Of a stretch of DNA of 64,000 bases, positions 7,858-17,868 are shown piece after piece. The first letter of the stretch is position 1, and each line of letters begins with the position of its first letter. A program made the translations under genes and the position numbers. The notes below the pieces were generated by a model. That model searched no databases and was not told the DNA's origin. It saw only the letters and a list, made by a program, of their open reading frames with translations. The stretch is from Chloroflexaceae bacterium (lineage in GTDB: Bacteria; Chloroflexota; Chloroflexia; Chloroflexales; Chloroflexaceae): contig JANWYD010000004.1 in NCBI GenBank assembly GCA_025057155.1, positions 62,001 to 126,000 of the forward strand, read 5' to 3'.

Positions 7858-10800
7858 ATGAAGGACTTTGTCCACCTGCACGTCCATTCAGAGTACAGCC
7901 TGCTCGACGGCTACGCCTCCACGGCGGCGATTGCCTCCCGCGCGGCCGAGCTGGGCATGGATAGCATCGCACTCACCGATCATGGCGTGATGTACGGCGC
8001 GATGGAGTTCTACGAGGCGGCGAAGAAGGCCGGCATCAAGCCGATCATCGGCATGGAAGCCTATCTCGCCCCCGGATCGCGCAGCGACCCCGCCGTCCGT
8101 GGCGGGAAGAATTACTACCACCTCCTCTTGCTGGCCAAAAACGAGACCGGCTATCGCAACCTGGTCCGTCTCACTACCCGCGCCCACCTCGATGGCATGG
8201 GCAAGGGGGTCTTCGCCCGCCCGCGCATTGATCGCGCCCTGCTCGAACAGTACCACGAGGGGTTGATCGTCACCTCCTCGTGCATCGCCGGCGAGGTGAT
8301 CAGCCAGATCCAGGCCCATCAGGCCGACGAGGCGCGCCGGACGGCGGCCTATTTCCGCGATCTGCTGGGGCCGGAGCATTATTACCTCGAATTGCAACTC
8401 CACGACAATGCGCCCGAACTCGAGGCCATTAACGAGGAACTGGTGCGCATGAGCCGCGAACTGGGCATCCCGATGGTGGTGACGAACGACACCCACTTCG
8501 TGCGCCCGGAGGATCGCGTTACCCAGAACATGGTCATGGCGATGGGCATGAACCTCACCTACCGGGAGTTCTGCGCCAAAGACTATGCCATGGACGAGAG
8601 CTACCACATTATGTCCGGCGAGGAGATGTGGGCGAAGTTCAAGCGCTACGGGACGGCGCCGCTGGAGAATACCCGCCGCATCGCCGAGATGTGCAACCTG
8701 AAGCTGGAGTTCGGGCGCGTGCAGTTGCCGCAGTTCGACCTGCCCGAAGGACACGACGCCGCCTCCTATCTCCGCCAGGTGTGCGAGGAAGGCTTGATGC
8801 GCCGCTTCAACGGCAACCCGCCCGCGCACTACGTCGCTCGCCTCCGCGATGAGCTGGACGTGATTAACGCCACCGGCTTCCCTGACTACATGCTGATCGT
8901 CTGGGACTACGTGAAATACGCCCGCTCGCGGGGCATCCCCTGCCTGCCCCGCGGCTCGGCGGGGGCCTCGCTGGTGCTCTACTGTCTGGGCATTACCGAT
9001 GTGGACCCGGTGAAGAACAAGCTGCTCTTCGAGCGCTTCCTCTCCCGCGAGCGCCTGGAGATGCCCGATATTGACACCGACTTCGCCGACTCGCGCCGCC
9101 AGGAGATCCTCGATTATCTGACCCAGAAGTACGGGCGCGAGAATGTGGCCCAGATTATCACCTACGGCACCCTGGGGGCCAAGGCGGCCATCCGCGACAT
9201 GGGCCGCGTGCTCGATCTGCCGCTCAGTGAGGTGGACCGGGTCGCCAGACTGATCCCGCCCCTGCCGGTCGGGATCACCATCGCTCAGGCTATGGAGCGG
9301 GTGCCGGAGTTGAAGCAGATCTATGAGACCCAGCCGGAGCTCCGCGAGTTGATTGACGCCGCGCAGCGGGTCGAGGGGCGTATGCGCTCGGTGGGCACCC
9401 ACGCCTGCGGGGTGGTGGTCAGCCGCACGCCCCTGGAAGAGATCGTGCCCCTCCAGCGCACCACTAAGGACGAAAACGCCCTGATGGCCGCCTACGAAGG
9501 CCCGACCCTGGCCAAAATGGGCCTGCTCAAGATGGATATCCTTGGTCTCACTAACCTCTCGGTGGTGGCCGAGGCCCTCAAGTATATTGAGCAGACTACC
9601 GGGCGGCATATGTGGCTCGATGATATTCCCACCGATGATCCGAAGGTCTTCGAGAGTCTCAGCCGCGGCGAAACCCGCAACGTCTTCCAGTTGGAGTCGC
9701 CGGGCATGACTCGCTACCTGATGCAGTTGAAACCGACCCGCGTCGAGGATCTCTACGCCATGGTGGCGCTCTATCGCCCCGGCCCGCTGGAGCAGATCCC
9801 GGTCTATATCCACAACAAGCACCATCCCGAACAGATCCGCTACCTGCATCCCATCCTCGAGCCCATCCTCGAAGACACCTACGGGGTGATCGTCTACCAG
9901 GAGCAGATTATGCAGTTGCTCCAGACGGTGGCCGATTACACCCTGGGCCAGGCGTATATCGTCATCAAGGCCATCAGCAAGAAGAACAAGGCCCTGATGG
10001 CCGAGCACGAGGCGATCTTCAAGGCGGGGTGCCTGAAGCAGGGCATCAGTCGGGAGATCGCCGACCAGTTGTGGGAACTGATCCTGCCCTTTGCCGGCTA
10101 TTCCTTCAACCGCCCCCACGCCACCCTCTATGGCTTGCTCAGTTATCAGACCTGCTGGCTGAAGGTGAATTACCCGGTGGAGTACATGGCCGCTGTGCTT
10201 ACCGGCGCGGGCGGCGTGCTCGAGGATGTGACCAAGGCCGCCCTCGAGGCGCGCCGCCTTGGTGTGGCCGTGCTCGGCCCCGATGTCAATCGCTCCCACA
10301 AGGGCTTCACCATCGAGCCGCTGGACCCCAACCAGCCCCTGCCGCCTGGAGTGGCCTACCGGCGCGGCATTCGCTTTGGCCTGGCGGCGATCAAGAACGT
10401 GGGCGAAGGCCCGGTCGAGGCGATCATCGCCGAACGCGAGGCCAATGGCCCCTTCCAGTCGCTTGAAGATCTCTGCGCGCGGGTGGATCGCCACGTGCTC
10501 AACAAGCGGCTGCTGGAGAGCCTGATCAAGGCCGGCGCCCTCGACTCGCTCCCCGGCTCGCGGCGTCAGAAGCTGGCCATCCTCGACCAGGCGGTCAATG
10601 CCGGCGCTGAGGCCCAGAAGGCCCGCGAGATCGGCCAGAGCACCCTGTTCGATGTCTTCGGCGAGCAGAGCAGCGGGGCCCCTAACCTGCGCGTGCCGCG
10701 CATCCCGATGCCTTCCATTTCCGCCACCCCCGCCGATGCGAAGGAAGAGTTGCTCTGGGAGAAGGAACTGCTCGGCCTGACCATCTCCGCCAACCCGGTC

Positions 10801-11628
10801 GCCCGGGCGCTTGAGGGGCTGGATCGCACCGGGGTGAGCAATCTGGGCGATATTGCCGAGGAGCACCTCAACACGCTCATGACCTTCATCGGGGTGCTCA
10901 GCGGCGTCCGGCGCATCAGCACCAAAAAGGGCGAAGCGATGCTGGTCGCCAATCTTGAGGATCTTACGGGCACGATCGAGCTGGTCGCCTTCCCCAAAAC
11001 GCTGGCGAAGTACGGCGATCTGCTGCGCGATGACGCCGCGGTCAAGGTCACTGCGCGAGTGGATAAGCGCCGCGACACCACCCAGTTGGTGGTCGAAACG
11101 GTCGAGATGGTCACCCCTTCGGCCACGCCGGAAGCGGACCCGGCCATGGCGCCAAACGAGATGGACCTGGAGGGTCCTGGCGAGGCGCCGGAGTCGCTGC
11201 CGGCGATGATGGAACCGGCGATGCCGCCAGACACGCCGCCGCCTGTCGCTCCTCCGCCCGCGGCGCCGCCGCCCGCACGCGCCCGGCGCCAGGTGAGGCT
11301 CAACGCCCACGGCCACGATTACGCAGGAGGACGCATGATGAGCGGCAATGGCCATCGCCACGACACTGCCGGCCATCCGCCGGTCGCCGGGCGCACGCTG
11401 CGCATCCGTCTGCCCCGCACCGGCGATCATGATGGCGACGTGCGGCGCATGCAGGACGTGTACAGCGTGCTCCGCGAGAGCAGCGGTCCCGACCAGGTAA
11501 GATTCTACCTGCCCAACGGCGTGGGTACGGTGGTCCTCGAATCACAGCACCGGATCGCCGTGTCCCCGGCCTTGCTCGAGGCCCTGAGGCAGGTGCTGGG
11601 GCCGGAACGGGTGATGGTCGAGGGATAG
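7858..11628 (+). CDS. dnaE: DNA polymerase III alpha subunit
   Basis: A 1256-residue DnaE-type replicative polymerase. The N-terminus is a PHP domain (FVHLHVHSEYSLLDG, residues 3-17, keeping the metal-binding His pattern and THDHGV/NDTHF-like motifs). The polymerase core shows PRGSAGASLV (about 365) and the catalytic aspartates in PDIDTDFAD (about 403-411) and KMDILGL (about 558). An OB-fold (MTFIGVLSGVRR, about 1010) follows. It is longer than E. coli DnaE (1160): after a Pro/Ala-rich linker (about 1100-1150) the last 90 residues form an extra C-terminal domain (LRIRLPRTGDHDGD...). AAGG lies 7 bases before the ATG. The gene stands alone behind its own promoter and ends 5 bp from a convergent gene. 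Confidence 0.96.
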   Translation: MKDFVHLHVHSEYSLLDGYASTAAIASRAAELGMDSIALTDHGVMYGAMEFYEAAKKAGIKPIIGMEAYLAPGSRSDPAVRGGKNYYHLLLLAKNETGYRNLVRLTTRAHLDGMGKGVFARPRIDRALLEQYHEGLIVTSSCIAGEVISQIQAHQADEARRTAAYFRDLLGPEHYYLELQLHDNAPELEAINEELVRMSRELGIPMVVTNDTHFVRPEDRVTQNMVMAMGMNLTYREFCAKDYAMDESYHIMSGEEMWAKFKRYGTAPLENTRRIAEMCNLKLEFGRVQLPQFDLPEGHDAASYLRQVCEEGLMRRFNGNPPAHYVARLRDELDVINATGFPDYMLIVWDYVKYARSRGIPCLPRGSAGASLVLYCLGITDVDPVKNKLLFERFLSRERLEMPDIDTDFADSRRQEILDYLTQKYGRENVAQIITYGTLGAKAAIRDMGRVLDLPLSEVDRVARLIPPLPVGITIAQAMERVPELKQIYETQPELRELIDAAQRVEGRMRSVGTHACGVVVSRTPLEEIVPLQRTTKDENALMAAYEGPTLAKMGLLKMDILGLTNLSVVAEALKYIEQTTGRHMWLDDIPTDDPKVFESLSRGETRNVFQLESPGMTRYLMQLKPTRVEDLYAMVALYRPGPLEQIPVYIHNKHHPEQIRYLHPILEPILEDTYGVIVYQEQIMQLLQTVADYTLGQAYIVIKAISKKNKALMAEHEAIFKAGCLKQGISREIADQLWELILPFAGYSFNRPHATLYGLLSYQTCWLKVNYPVEYMAAVLTGAGGVLEDVTKAALEARRLGVAVLGPDVNRSHKGFTIEPLDPNQPLPPGVAYRRGIRFGLAAIKNVGEGPVEAIIAEREANGPFQSLEDLCARVDRHVLNKRLLESLIKAGALDSLPGSRRQKLAILDQAVNAGAEAQKAREIGQSTLFDVFGEQSSGAPNLRVPRIPMPSISATPADAKEELLWEKELLGLTISANPVARALEGLDRTGVSNLGDIAEEHLNTLMTFIGVLSGVRRISTKKGEAMLVANLEDLTGTIELVAFPKTLAKYGDLLRDDAAVKVTARVDKRRDTTQLVVETVEMVTPSATPEADPAMAPNEMDLEGPGEAPESLPAMMEPAMPPDTPPPVAPPPAAPPPARARRQVRLNAHGHDYAGGRMMSGNGHRHDTAGHPPVAGRTLRIRLPRTGDHDGDVRRMQDVYSVLRESSGPDQVRFYLPNGVGTVVLESQHRIAVSPALLEALRQVLGPERVMVEG

Positions 11629-11633
11629 CAGGC

Positions 11634-13049
11634 TCAGGGCAGTTCCTCCAGGCGGAAATTGTCGAAGCGCGCGCGCACCCCCGAGGTGTCCGCCCCCTGG
11701 ATGACCAGACCGGCGCGGCCGTCCAGACTGACCGCGTCGGTAAACTCCAGTTCGGCCAGTATGTCATCGTTGACGCTGAGCGCCAGCCGCCGGTCGCGCA
11801 CCTCGACCTTGATGCGATTGGTGGCATTGAGACCGGCGCGCACCGCAGGCGCCGGCGCGGGAGGGATGATCAGACCGCCGTCGGCGCCATTTCGGTAGAA
11901 CATGAAGCCGCCTTCAGGGAAGATAATCAGGGCGAAGAAGTTGAAGGCGGCGTCGTCGCCGAACATGACGCCATAGCCGCTGCCGCCGCCCTCGCCCTCC
12001 ACCATCGTGGCGTCCACTTCCAGCACGAAGTCGCCCTCCACCCGCGAGGCGCCGACTGGCAGGGGTTGCTGCCACGACACCACCCGGCCGCCCACGAAGA
12101 CCTCATAGGCCTCCTGCACGATGGTAGCGCCGCCTACGCTCCACTGGGCGCGTTCCGGGTCGCTGAAATCCTCGCGCAGATCGAGCCATTCGTTGCGGGG
12201 CGCGTCAACAACCGGCGCCACCGCGCCCTCGATGTTGTCGAAACGCACCGTCAGATCGCCCTGCTCGAAGGTCACCAGCCCCAGGGTAAGCTGGCCCGCC
12301 TGCTGGCGTTCATCGGTGTACTCCAGCACCTGCTCGCCGTTGATGAAGCCGCGGATCGTCGCTCCCTCGGCGACCACCCGCAGCCGGTTGCTCACCCCCA
12401 GGCCCCTGCGAATGCGCGGGTCGGGGGTCCAGGGCACGAGGGAGGTGTAGGTCTCATCGCGCACCTGGGCCAGCCGGAAGTAGCCCGAGGGGCTGATCGA
12501 GAAGAGCAGGTGGTCATCGGGGGCGGCCTGGCGGAAACGAATGCCGAATTCGGAGGTCAGATCGCCGCTGACCGGCAGCACGTCCACGGCCATGTCGAAG
12601 TCGCGCACATCGGGCACACCCAGGTAGAGACCATAGGAGTCAAAGTGAGGCAGTTCGAGCGTCAGTTCATAGGCGCCGCCGTTGATCCGGGTCTGCGAGC
12701 GCTCCCAGCGGTTGGAAAGCTGGCTGAAGTCATCGGTGATTGTCACGGGTCCGTCAGGAACAGCGATGAACTTGTTCGGACCCTCCGGGGGCGGGCCGAC
12801 CTGACCGGCGGTGAGCGAGGCCAGGCGGCCCCGCAGCACCGGGTTGGTCAGGACGACCAGGAGCAGGCCGATGCTGGCAACGATGACGAAGGCGCCAAGG
12901 GCCGCGGCCAGCAAGATAAGCAACCGGCGCCGACCGCGCGGCGCATCGTCTGGCGCAGCCGGAGGATGGGGCGCCCGGACGTTCTCGGCAGGGGGCACAG
13001 GAGGCAGGGTGTCGGCCGGCGGAGGAAGACGAGTCTCCGGATCAGACAT
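11634..13049 (-). CDS. Membrane-anchored protein with two jelly-roll-like domains
   Basis: A 471-residue protein with a Pro-rich cytosolic N-tail (about 1-42), a basic stop (GRRR), one TM helix (about 45-67) and an external region made of two similar domains. Domain 1 (about 105-265) begins ITDDFSQLSNRWERS and ends LTVRFDNIEG; domain 2 (about 285-470) begins REDFSDPERAQWSV and ends VRARFDNFRLEEL. Both have the beta-sandwich layout of LamG/DUF1080 concanavalin-like domains, so a carbohydrate or envelope-binding role is possible but unproven. It converges on dnaE with a 5-bp gap. The ATG at 13049 follows GGGGAGAA about 6 bases upstream, and a promoter-like pair lies about 50 bp further up. Confidence 0.7.
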   Translation of the reverse strand: MSDPETRLPPPADTLPPVPPAENVRAPHPPAAPDDAPRGRRRLLILLAAALGAFVIVASIGLLLVVLTNPVLRGRLASLTAGQVGPPPEGPNKFIAVPDGPVTITDDFSQLSNRWERSQTRINGGAYELTLELPHFDSYGLYLGVPDVRDFDMAVDVLPVSGDLTSEFGIRFRQAAPDDHLLFSISPSGYFRLAQVRDETYTSLVPWTPDPRIRRGLGVSNRLRVVAEGATIRGFINGEQVLEYTDERQQAGQLTLGLVTFEQGDLTVRFDNIEGAVAPVVDAPRNEWLDLREDFSDPERAQWSVGGATIVQEAYEVFVGGRVVSWQQPLPVGASRVEGDFVLEVDATMVEGEGGGSGYGVMFGDDAAFNFFALIIFPEGGFMFYRNGADGGLIIPPAPAPAVRAGLNATNRIKVEVRDRRLALSVNDDILAELEFTDAVSLDGRAGLVIQGADTSGVRARFDNFRLEELP

Positions 13050-13810
13050 GGCATTCTCCCCGGGGAAGGTCTATGCGCACAGGTAGCGAATACTATGTAG
13101 TATACCGCGTATAGAATCCGGATGTCGCCGATCTACCCGGTGAATCAGGGCTGATGCAACGTCATTGAAGAGAAGAACGCGGGGATGCGATGCTATGGAA
13201 GCGCTCCAGGTAGCGGTGGGTAGCGTATAGCAACCCTATCCTGCCGCACCTGGAACATGTCCGACGAGCTTCATCTACGTGCCGGTTCTGGACGAACAGG
13301 CGTTGGTTGAACGTCGAGCACGTCGATAGGACGACGCCAGATGTGTGTCGAGCGCCGCTAGTTGGGGAACTGGCGTCACTGGGAGGCAAACTCCCATCGC
13401 CCACGGACGCAAATCGCACGTTCTGCACATCCCTGACGTTCAATACTCCACCCGCAATCACAGCAATATAGCCCAGGATGCCCCCCTACAGTCCGTACTG
13501 AGTATCGCTCTTTATCAGGCCAGGGCAATCTTAGGCCAGTAGTTGTAAATAGATCTTTTTTTCCTGATCGAAGAGGGTATGTCTGGGATGCTCTATCTCT
13601 CCCCAACATCCTATCCGGGCGGATGCCATAGCTACTCTACTGCGCCCCTTGCCTGTTGCGGCTGTAGAGGGCTCAGGGAGGGCACAGTTCTCATCACGTG
13701 CATGGTTTTTTAGAGGCGCAAGCATGTTGAAATATGGCGAAGCCCGGCACTGTGGTCTGCATGCCGCATGTGAGGGGATACGGCATGTACCGAAGGGGTT
13801 GCGCAGAGCG
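13050..13810. other. 760-bp gap with no recognisable gene
   Basis: GC is visibly lower here than in the flanks. Short ORFs of 60-100 codons occur on both strands, but none has a good start signal or a family I recognise. Cys-rich stretches in minus-strand ORFs (around 13220-13300 and 13390-13520) could be remnants of a decayed gene. The upstream region of the 13049 minus-strand gene is at its left end. Confidence 0.5.
13099..13128 (-). promoter_or_regulatory. Putative promoter of the jelly-roll membrane protein gene
   Basis: On the minus strand GCGACA (13123-13128), 18-bp spacer, TATACT (13099-13104), ending about 50 bp before the ATG at 13049. Confidence 0.45.
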
Positions 13811-14788
13811 TCAAGCCATCAGTGTATGCACCAGGGCCACCCATTCGCCCTCGGCGTGGCGCTCGACCAGGCGCAGACCGGCGGCGTCGAAAGCGGCCCT
13901 GACCTCGGCTTCGCGGGCGTCGAGAATGCCGCTGCTGATCAGCGCCGCACCGGGCGCCAGGGCCGCGGCCAGATCGGCAGCGAGGAGCGCCAGCGCCCTG
14001 GCGATCAGATTGGCGACGATGAGGTCGAACGGCCCCGGTCCGGGCGCGGCGGCACTCGGGGCCGGGGCTTCAGGCGGGCCGAAGTCGCCGCTCAGCCAGT
14101 GGCCCAGGCGCGTACCGGCCCCCAGGCTGCCCTCGGCCACCGTCACCCGCTCGCCCACCCCGTTGCGGGCGACGTTCTCGGCAGCCACGGCGACAGCCAC
14201 CGGGTCGTTGTCGAGGGCCAGCACCGCGTCGGCGCCCAGGCGGGCGGCGGCGATGGCCAGAATACCGCTGCCCGTCCCCAGGTCGAGCACGTGCTGGCCA
14301 GGGCGCACATAGCGCTCCAGCAGCCGCAGGCAGAGCTGCGTGGTGGGATGCAGCCCGGTGCCGAAGGCCATCCCCGGGTCGAGGCGCAGCACAACATCGT
14401 CGGGGGCGGGGTGATGCTCGAGCCAGGACGGTACAATGACGATCCGCTCGCCGACCCGCAGCACGGTATAGTGCTGCTTCCAGGCGTTGGCCCAGTCCTC
14501 CTCCTGCAGGGCGCGCGTCCGGAGGGGGCCAACGGAACGCATCTGGCCGAGGTGCCAGAGGGCCTGCTCAACGCGCTGCCGGGTATCCTCGGCCCGCTCG
14601 TCCAGGGGCACGTAGGTGCGCAGCACGCTTGGGCGCGCGGCGTCGTAGCGAAACTCCGGTCCCTCGTCCCCCGGCGTCCATGCCGGTTCCACCACCACGC
14701 CGCCGTTGTAGCCGTAGCGGGCCAGTACCTCAGAGACCGCCTCGACCGCCTCGCTGTCAACTTCAACCGAGAGTTCGAGCCAGTTCAT
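13811..14788 (-). CDS. prmA: Ribosomal protein L11 methyltransferase
   Basis: A 325-residue class I SAM methyltransferase of the PrmA family, which trimethylates ribosomal protein L11 in the cytosol. The N-terminal ferredoxin-like L11-binding domain ([20 protein letters not shown]) is followed by the catalytic domain with the hallmark [17 protein letters not shown] motif [21 protein letters not shown] (about 165-185) and the post-motif [14 protein letters not shown]. Length is slightly above the usual 290-310. Its ATG overlaps the TGA of upstream cysS by four bases (ATGA), so the two are translationally coupled in one transcript. Confidence 0.93.
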   Translation of the reverse strand: MNWLELSVEVDSEAVEAVSEVLARYGYNGGVVVEPAWTPGDEGPEFRYDAARPSVLRTYVPLDERAEDTRQRVEQALWHLGQMRSVGPLRTRALQEEDWANAWKQHYTVLRVGERIVIVPSWLEHHPAPDDVVLRLDPGMAFGTGLHPTTQLCLRLLERYVRPGQHVLDLGTGSGILAIAAARLGADAVLALDNDPVAVAVAAENVARNGVGERVTVAEGSLGAGTRLGHWLSGDFGPPEAPAPSAAAPGPGPFDLIVANLIARALALLAADLAAALAPGAALISSGILDAREAEVRAAFDAAGLRLVERHAEGEWVALVHTLMA

Positions 14789-16200
14789 GACAGTTTCCAG
14801 CGCGTACCCTGGGGGCCATCTTCGAGCGTAACGCCAAGATCGGCCAGGCGGCTGCGCACCAGGTCGGCCAGGGCGAACTGCCGGGCCTTGCGCAACTCGC
14901 TCCGCACCTCCACCAGCAGGTCAATAAAGGGCGCCACGTCCTGGAGCTTCTGCCTGGGGCGCGGGCTGAGGCGCAGCCCGAGGACGCCGGCCAGTTCGCG
15001 CAGGTCGTTCTGAGCGGCGACGAAGGGCGCGCCGCCGACACCGGCGTCGCGGGCGCTGTTGATCGCCCGCACCAGGTCGAACAGCGCCGCCAGCGCGCTG
15101 GCAGTGTTGAAATCGGCGTCCATCGCCTCAACGAAGTGGGCGCGGGCCATGGCGACGGCATCGGCCAGCGCGGCGACGGGCGGCCCCTCGGTGAGAGCGC
15201 CGGTGGGCGGCTGCAAGCCGGTGAGCAGCCGTTCGAGCTTACGCACGTTGTCGGCGGCAACCTCCTCGTTGTAGGTGAGAGGGCTGCGGTAGGAGCTGCT
15301 CAGCACAATCAGCCGGAAGACATCGGCATCGTAGCGTTCAAGGAAGCTCGCCACCGTCACCACGTTGCCGAGCGACTTCGACATCTTCTCGACCTGCCGC
15401 GTCTCGGGGTTGACCAGTTGCAGCATACCATTATGCACCCAGTAGCGGGCGAATGGCTTCCCGGTCAGACACTCGCTCTGGGCGATCTCATTCTCATGAT
15501 GGGGGAAGATCAGGTCCGTGCCGCCGCCGTGAATGTCAATCTGCTCGCCGAGGTGCTGCATGCTCATCGCCGAGCACTCGATGTGCCAGCCCGGACGACC
15601 GGGGCCCCAGGGACTGTCCCAGGCCGGCTCGCCGGGCCGGGCAGCCTTCCAGAGGGCAAAGTCGGCAGGGGATTCCTTGCGCGGGTCCACCTCAAAGCGC
15701 GTGCCGGCGAGCATGTCCTCGAGCGAGCGCCCGGAGAGCTTGCCGTAGTCGGGGTCGCTGGAGACTCGGAAATAGACATCGCCATCGGCGACGTAGGCGT
15801 GCCCCCGCTCAATCAGCCCCTGGATAAAGGCGATAATTTCAGGGATGGTGCGCGTGACGCGAGGGTAGGCGGTGGCGGGCAGGACGTTCAACTCCCGAAG
15901 CTGCGCCAGGAACTCCTCGGCCAGTTCGGAGGAGAGTTCCAGGGGATCGCGGCCCAGTTGCGCGGCGCGGGCGATGACCTTATCGTCAACATCGGTAAAA
16001 TTGACGATATGCCGCACGGTGTAGCCACGGAACTCCAGGTAACGCCGGATCACATCAAAGACCACCGCCGACATGGCATGGCCGATATGGGCCTCGTCAT
16101 AGGGCGTCACGCCGCAGACATACATGCGCACCACGCCGGGTTCCAGCGTCTCAAACGGCTCGGTGGTGCGGGTGAGCGTGTTGTAGATGGTGATAGGCAT
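14785..16200 (-). CDS. cysS: Cysteinyl-tRNA synthetase
   Basis: A 471-residue class Ia aminoacyl-tRNA synthetase that charges tRNA-Cys in the cytosol. The zinc-ligand Cys of [15 protein letters not shown] (about 29) precedes the HIGH signature (38-41); [10 protein letters not shown] is near 271. Other conserved segments are [18 protein letters not shown] and the Zn-site WHIECSAMS and [18 protein letters not shown]. Length fits the family (about 460-480). It is the first gene of a cysS-prmA operon. The ATG directly abuts an AT-rich heptad repeat (16203-16231) and I see no clear Shine-Dalgarno. No T-box leader motif is visible upstream, although Cys T-boxes are known in other phyla. Confidence 0.96.
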   Translation of the reverse strand: MPITIYNTLTRTTEPFETLEPGVVRMYVCGVTPYDEAHIGHAMSAVVFDVIRRYLEFRGYTVRHIVNFTDVDDKVIARAAQLGRDPLELSSELAEEFLAQLRELNVLPATAYPRVTRTIPEIIAFIQGLIERGHAYVADGDVYFRVSSDPDYGKLSGRSLEDMLAGTRFEVDPRKESPADFALWKAARPGEPAWDSPWGPGRPGWHIECSAMSMQHLGEQIDIHGGGTDLIFPHHENEIAQSECLTGKPFARYWVHNGMLQLVNPETRQVEKMSKSLGNVVTVASFLERYDADVFRLIVLSSSYRSPLTYNEEVAADNVRKLERLLTGLQPPTGALTEGPPVAALADAVAMARAHFVEAMDADFNTASALAALFDLVRAINSARDAGVGGAPFVAAQNDLRELAGVLGLRLSPRPRQKLQDVAPFIDLLVEVRSELRKARQFALADLVRSRLADLGVTLEDGPQGTRWKLS

Positions 16201-16202
16201 GG

Positions 16203-16231
16203 CGATTGTGGATTTTGGATTGCGGATTTGA
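16203..16231. repeat. AT-rich heptad repeat next to the cysS start
   Basis: GATTGTGGATTTTGGATTGC and continuation, ending 2 bp from the cysS start codon. It occupies the place where a ribosome binding site would lie. Confidence 0.65.
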
Positions 16232-16311
16232 TCTCGCTAACTCCCGGAGGGAGATGCGAGCAGGGCGGTTCCTGACCGGAAAGCAATCCGGTAATCTGGT
16301 TGTTCAGACCG

Positions 16312-16392
16312 GCGCTACAGCGTTTCTCGAAACGATTGACCCGCAACGATAGCGGCGCGAGCCACGCGGCTCAGTGTCTTCAGTGGATCAAT
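16312..16392 (-). repeat. About 80-bp dispersed repeat, copy B (inverted)
   Basis: Read on the minus strand this matches copy A at 2069-2151 over most of its length: GATCCACTGAAGACACTGAG, the GAGCC/GGCTC mini-hairpin, then GGGTCAATCGTTTCGAGAAA. One indel of about 9 bp and scattered substitutions separate the two. Confidence 0.65.
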
Positions 16393-16404
16393 ATATTCAG
16401 TGCT

Positions 16405-17178
16405 CTAGATCCCCGCGCCGAGATTATACTCCTCGTCACTGCCGTTGCGCGGGCTATCATAGAGAATGCGCCAGAGGCTTTCGGGGAGGGCGTCGTAGGT
16501 CAGGCGATGCTCGGCGTGGTGCGTATGAGTGACCTCTTCCAGATTGCTGAGGCGCGCCTCAAGTTCGAGCACCTTATCGTGGAGGCCGCGGAGCATCTCG
16601 CCCTCGGGGTCGGGCAGCACCTCGACGCGGCGGGTCACCCCGGTGCGCGGATCGCGGGTGGCGACGATGCGCGCGGGTACGCCGACAGCGGTGGCGTGAG
16701 GCGGCACGTCCTTGACCACCACCGCGCCGCCGCCAATGCGGGCGCCCTCGCCGATGGTGATCGCGCCAAGCACGATCGCGCCAACCCCCACCACGACATT
16801 GTCGTGAAGGGTGGGATGGCGCTTGCCCGTCTGCTTCCCGGTGCCGCCAAGGGTCACCCCCTGGTAGAGCACGACCCAATCGCCGATCTCGGCGGTCTCG
16901 CCGATCACCACGCCCATGCCGTGGTCAATGAAGAAGCCGCGGCCGATGCGGGCCCCGGGGTGAATTTCGATGCCGGTGAGGAAGCGGGAGAGCTGGGAGA
17001 TCAGACGAGGGATGAAGGGCACGCCGCGGCGATGGATGGCATGGGCGATGCGGTGGAAAATAATGGCATGCAGGCCGGGGTAGAGCAACACCTCGGCCAA
17101 GTTGCGCGCAGCCGGATCGTTCCGAAAGATCGCGCGCACATCGTCGCGCAGCACGCGCAGGGCATAGGAGAGGAACAT
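16405..17178 (-). CDS. cysE: Serine O-acetyltransferase
   Basis: A 257-residue CysE that acetylates serine with acetyl-CoA, the first committed step of cysteine synthesis. The N-terminal helical region ([21 protein letters not shown]) is followed by the left-handed beta-helix of hexapeptide repeats: [25 protein letters not shown], with the catalytic Asp-His pair in IDHGMG, then [25 protein letters not shown]. The tail past residue 200 is longer than in short CysE forms. The ATG at 17178 is preferred because GGAAGG lies 8 bases upstream; an in-frame ATG at 17214 would add 12 residues. It stands between fmdB and the cysS operon on the same strand, fitting a cysteine-supply neighbourhood. Confidence 0.92.
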   Translation of the reverse strand: MFLSYALRVLRDDVRAIFRNDPAARNLAEVLLYPGLHAIIFHRIAHAIHRRGVPFIPRLISQLSRFLTGIEIHPGARIGRGFFIDHGMGVVIGETAEIGDWVVLYQGVTLGGTGKQTGKRHPTLHDNVVVGVGAIVLGAITIGEGARIGGGAVVVKDVPPHATAVGVPARIVATRDPRTGVTRRVEVLPDPEGEMLRGLHDKVLELEARLSNLEEVTHTHHAEHRLTYDALPESLWRILYDSPRNGSDEEYNLGAGI

Positions 17179-17231
17179 AGAACAACCTTCCGCTAGGGTG
17201 AATTCGGACGGCAACAGGCGACCGAAATGCT

Positions 17232-17269
17232 TAGCGGGGCGCCGCGGCGCGCGACGCCCCTAGCTACAG
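17232..17269 (-). terminator. GC-rich hairpin between the zinc-ribbon gene and cysE
   Basis: Arms AGCGGGGCG and CGCCCC-TAGCT form a strong GC stem about 55 bp upstream of cysE. No T-run follows on either strand; it could terminate the zinc-ribbon transcript or fold in the cysE leader. Confidence 0.35.
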
Positions 17270-17338
17270 CTACACCCAGGGCGAGAAGGCAGGGGCCGGC
17301 GGGCGAAGGCAGCCGGCCGGGAGAGGCGGAGAGCGGGT

Positions 17339-17578
17339 TCAGTCGTCCGAATTGGCAGCAGAGGACTCACTCGATGCACTCTTCTCGCTGGTGTCGGGCT
17401 TACGGCTATCAGTAATGTACCAGCCGGACCCTTTGAAGACAATGCCTGCCGGTTGGATCACGCGGCGTACCTTTCCCGCCTGGCCACAGCGACACGTGGT
17501 AAGCGGTTCATCCTTGAAGCTCTGGAACTGCTCGAACTGCTTGCCACAGGCATCACAGGCGTAAACGTAGGTTGGCAT
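17339..17578 (-). CDS. FmdB-type zinc ribbon protein
   Basis: A 79-residue FmdB/CxxC_CxxC_SSSS family protein: MPTYVYACDACGKQFEQFQS begins the ribbon with CDAC and the second knuckle is CRCGQAGKVRR. GSGWYITD follows and the tail is Ser/Asp-rich (SSESSAANSDD). Members are small cytosolic zinc-binding proteins, sometimes called regulators, with no firm function. Start at 17578 (MPTYVY is the universal family start); the GGAGG about 13 bases upstream is far. The second knuckle reads C-R-C, not C-x2-C, so its metal site may differ. Confidence 0.85.
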   Translation of the reverse strand: MPTYVYACDACGKQFEQFQSFKDEPLTTCRCGQAGKVRRVIQPAGIVFKGSGWYITDSRKPDTSEKSASSESSAANSDD

Positions 17579-17629
17579 GGCTTCGTCACATCCTCCCTGG
17601 TTCTCGAACGGCACCTGGTGAACGAGCGA

Positions 17630-17648
17630 GGGAGGGCCTGGCCCTCCC
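17630..17648. repeat. GGGAGGGC palindrome (family P1)
   Basis: Arms GGGAGGGC and GCCCTCCC with a 3-base loop, upstream of the zinc-ribbon gene. Confidence 0.6.
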
Positions 17649-17868
17649 CGTGGTCACCGTTGACACGCTGTTACGCTGTGTATTGTACCTGAAGGCGGCG
17701 AACTCCGCAATTAGAGAGATGTTAGATGCCGGAGCGGTTGCGGAGTTTTTTGGGTAAACCTCCAAACCCCGGGTTTTTCGATGGTTTCGGCGGCGCAGCC
17801 GCCCCGATCCCCTCTCCTCTGGCTGAAAGCAGGCGTTGCGTCAACCTCGCGCCTGGCGCTGATCCCGT

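Noticed and set aside
7888-11430. A 1180-codon open frame on minus opposite dnaE
   Set aside because: It is antisense to a certain gene and arises from GC-biased codon use; its translation is low-complexity and has no domain.
13162-13461. A 99-codon minus ORF in the GC-poor gap
   Set aside because: No start signal, no recognised family, and overlapping ORFs in other frames look equally good.
16201-17340. A possible Cys T-box leader before cysS or cysE
   Set aside because: No T-box sequence, specifier loop or antiterminator could be drawn in either upstream region.
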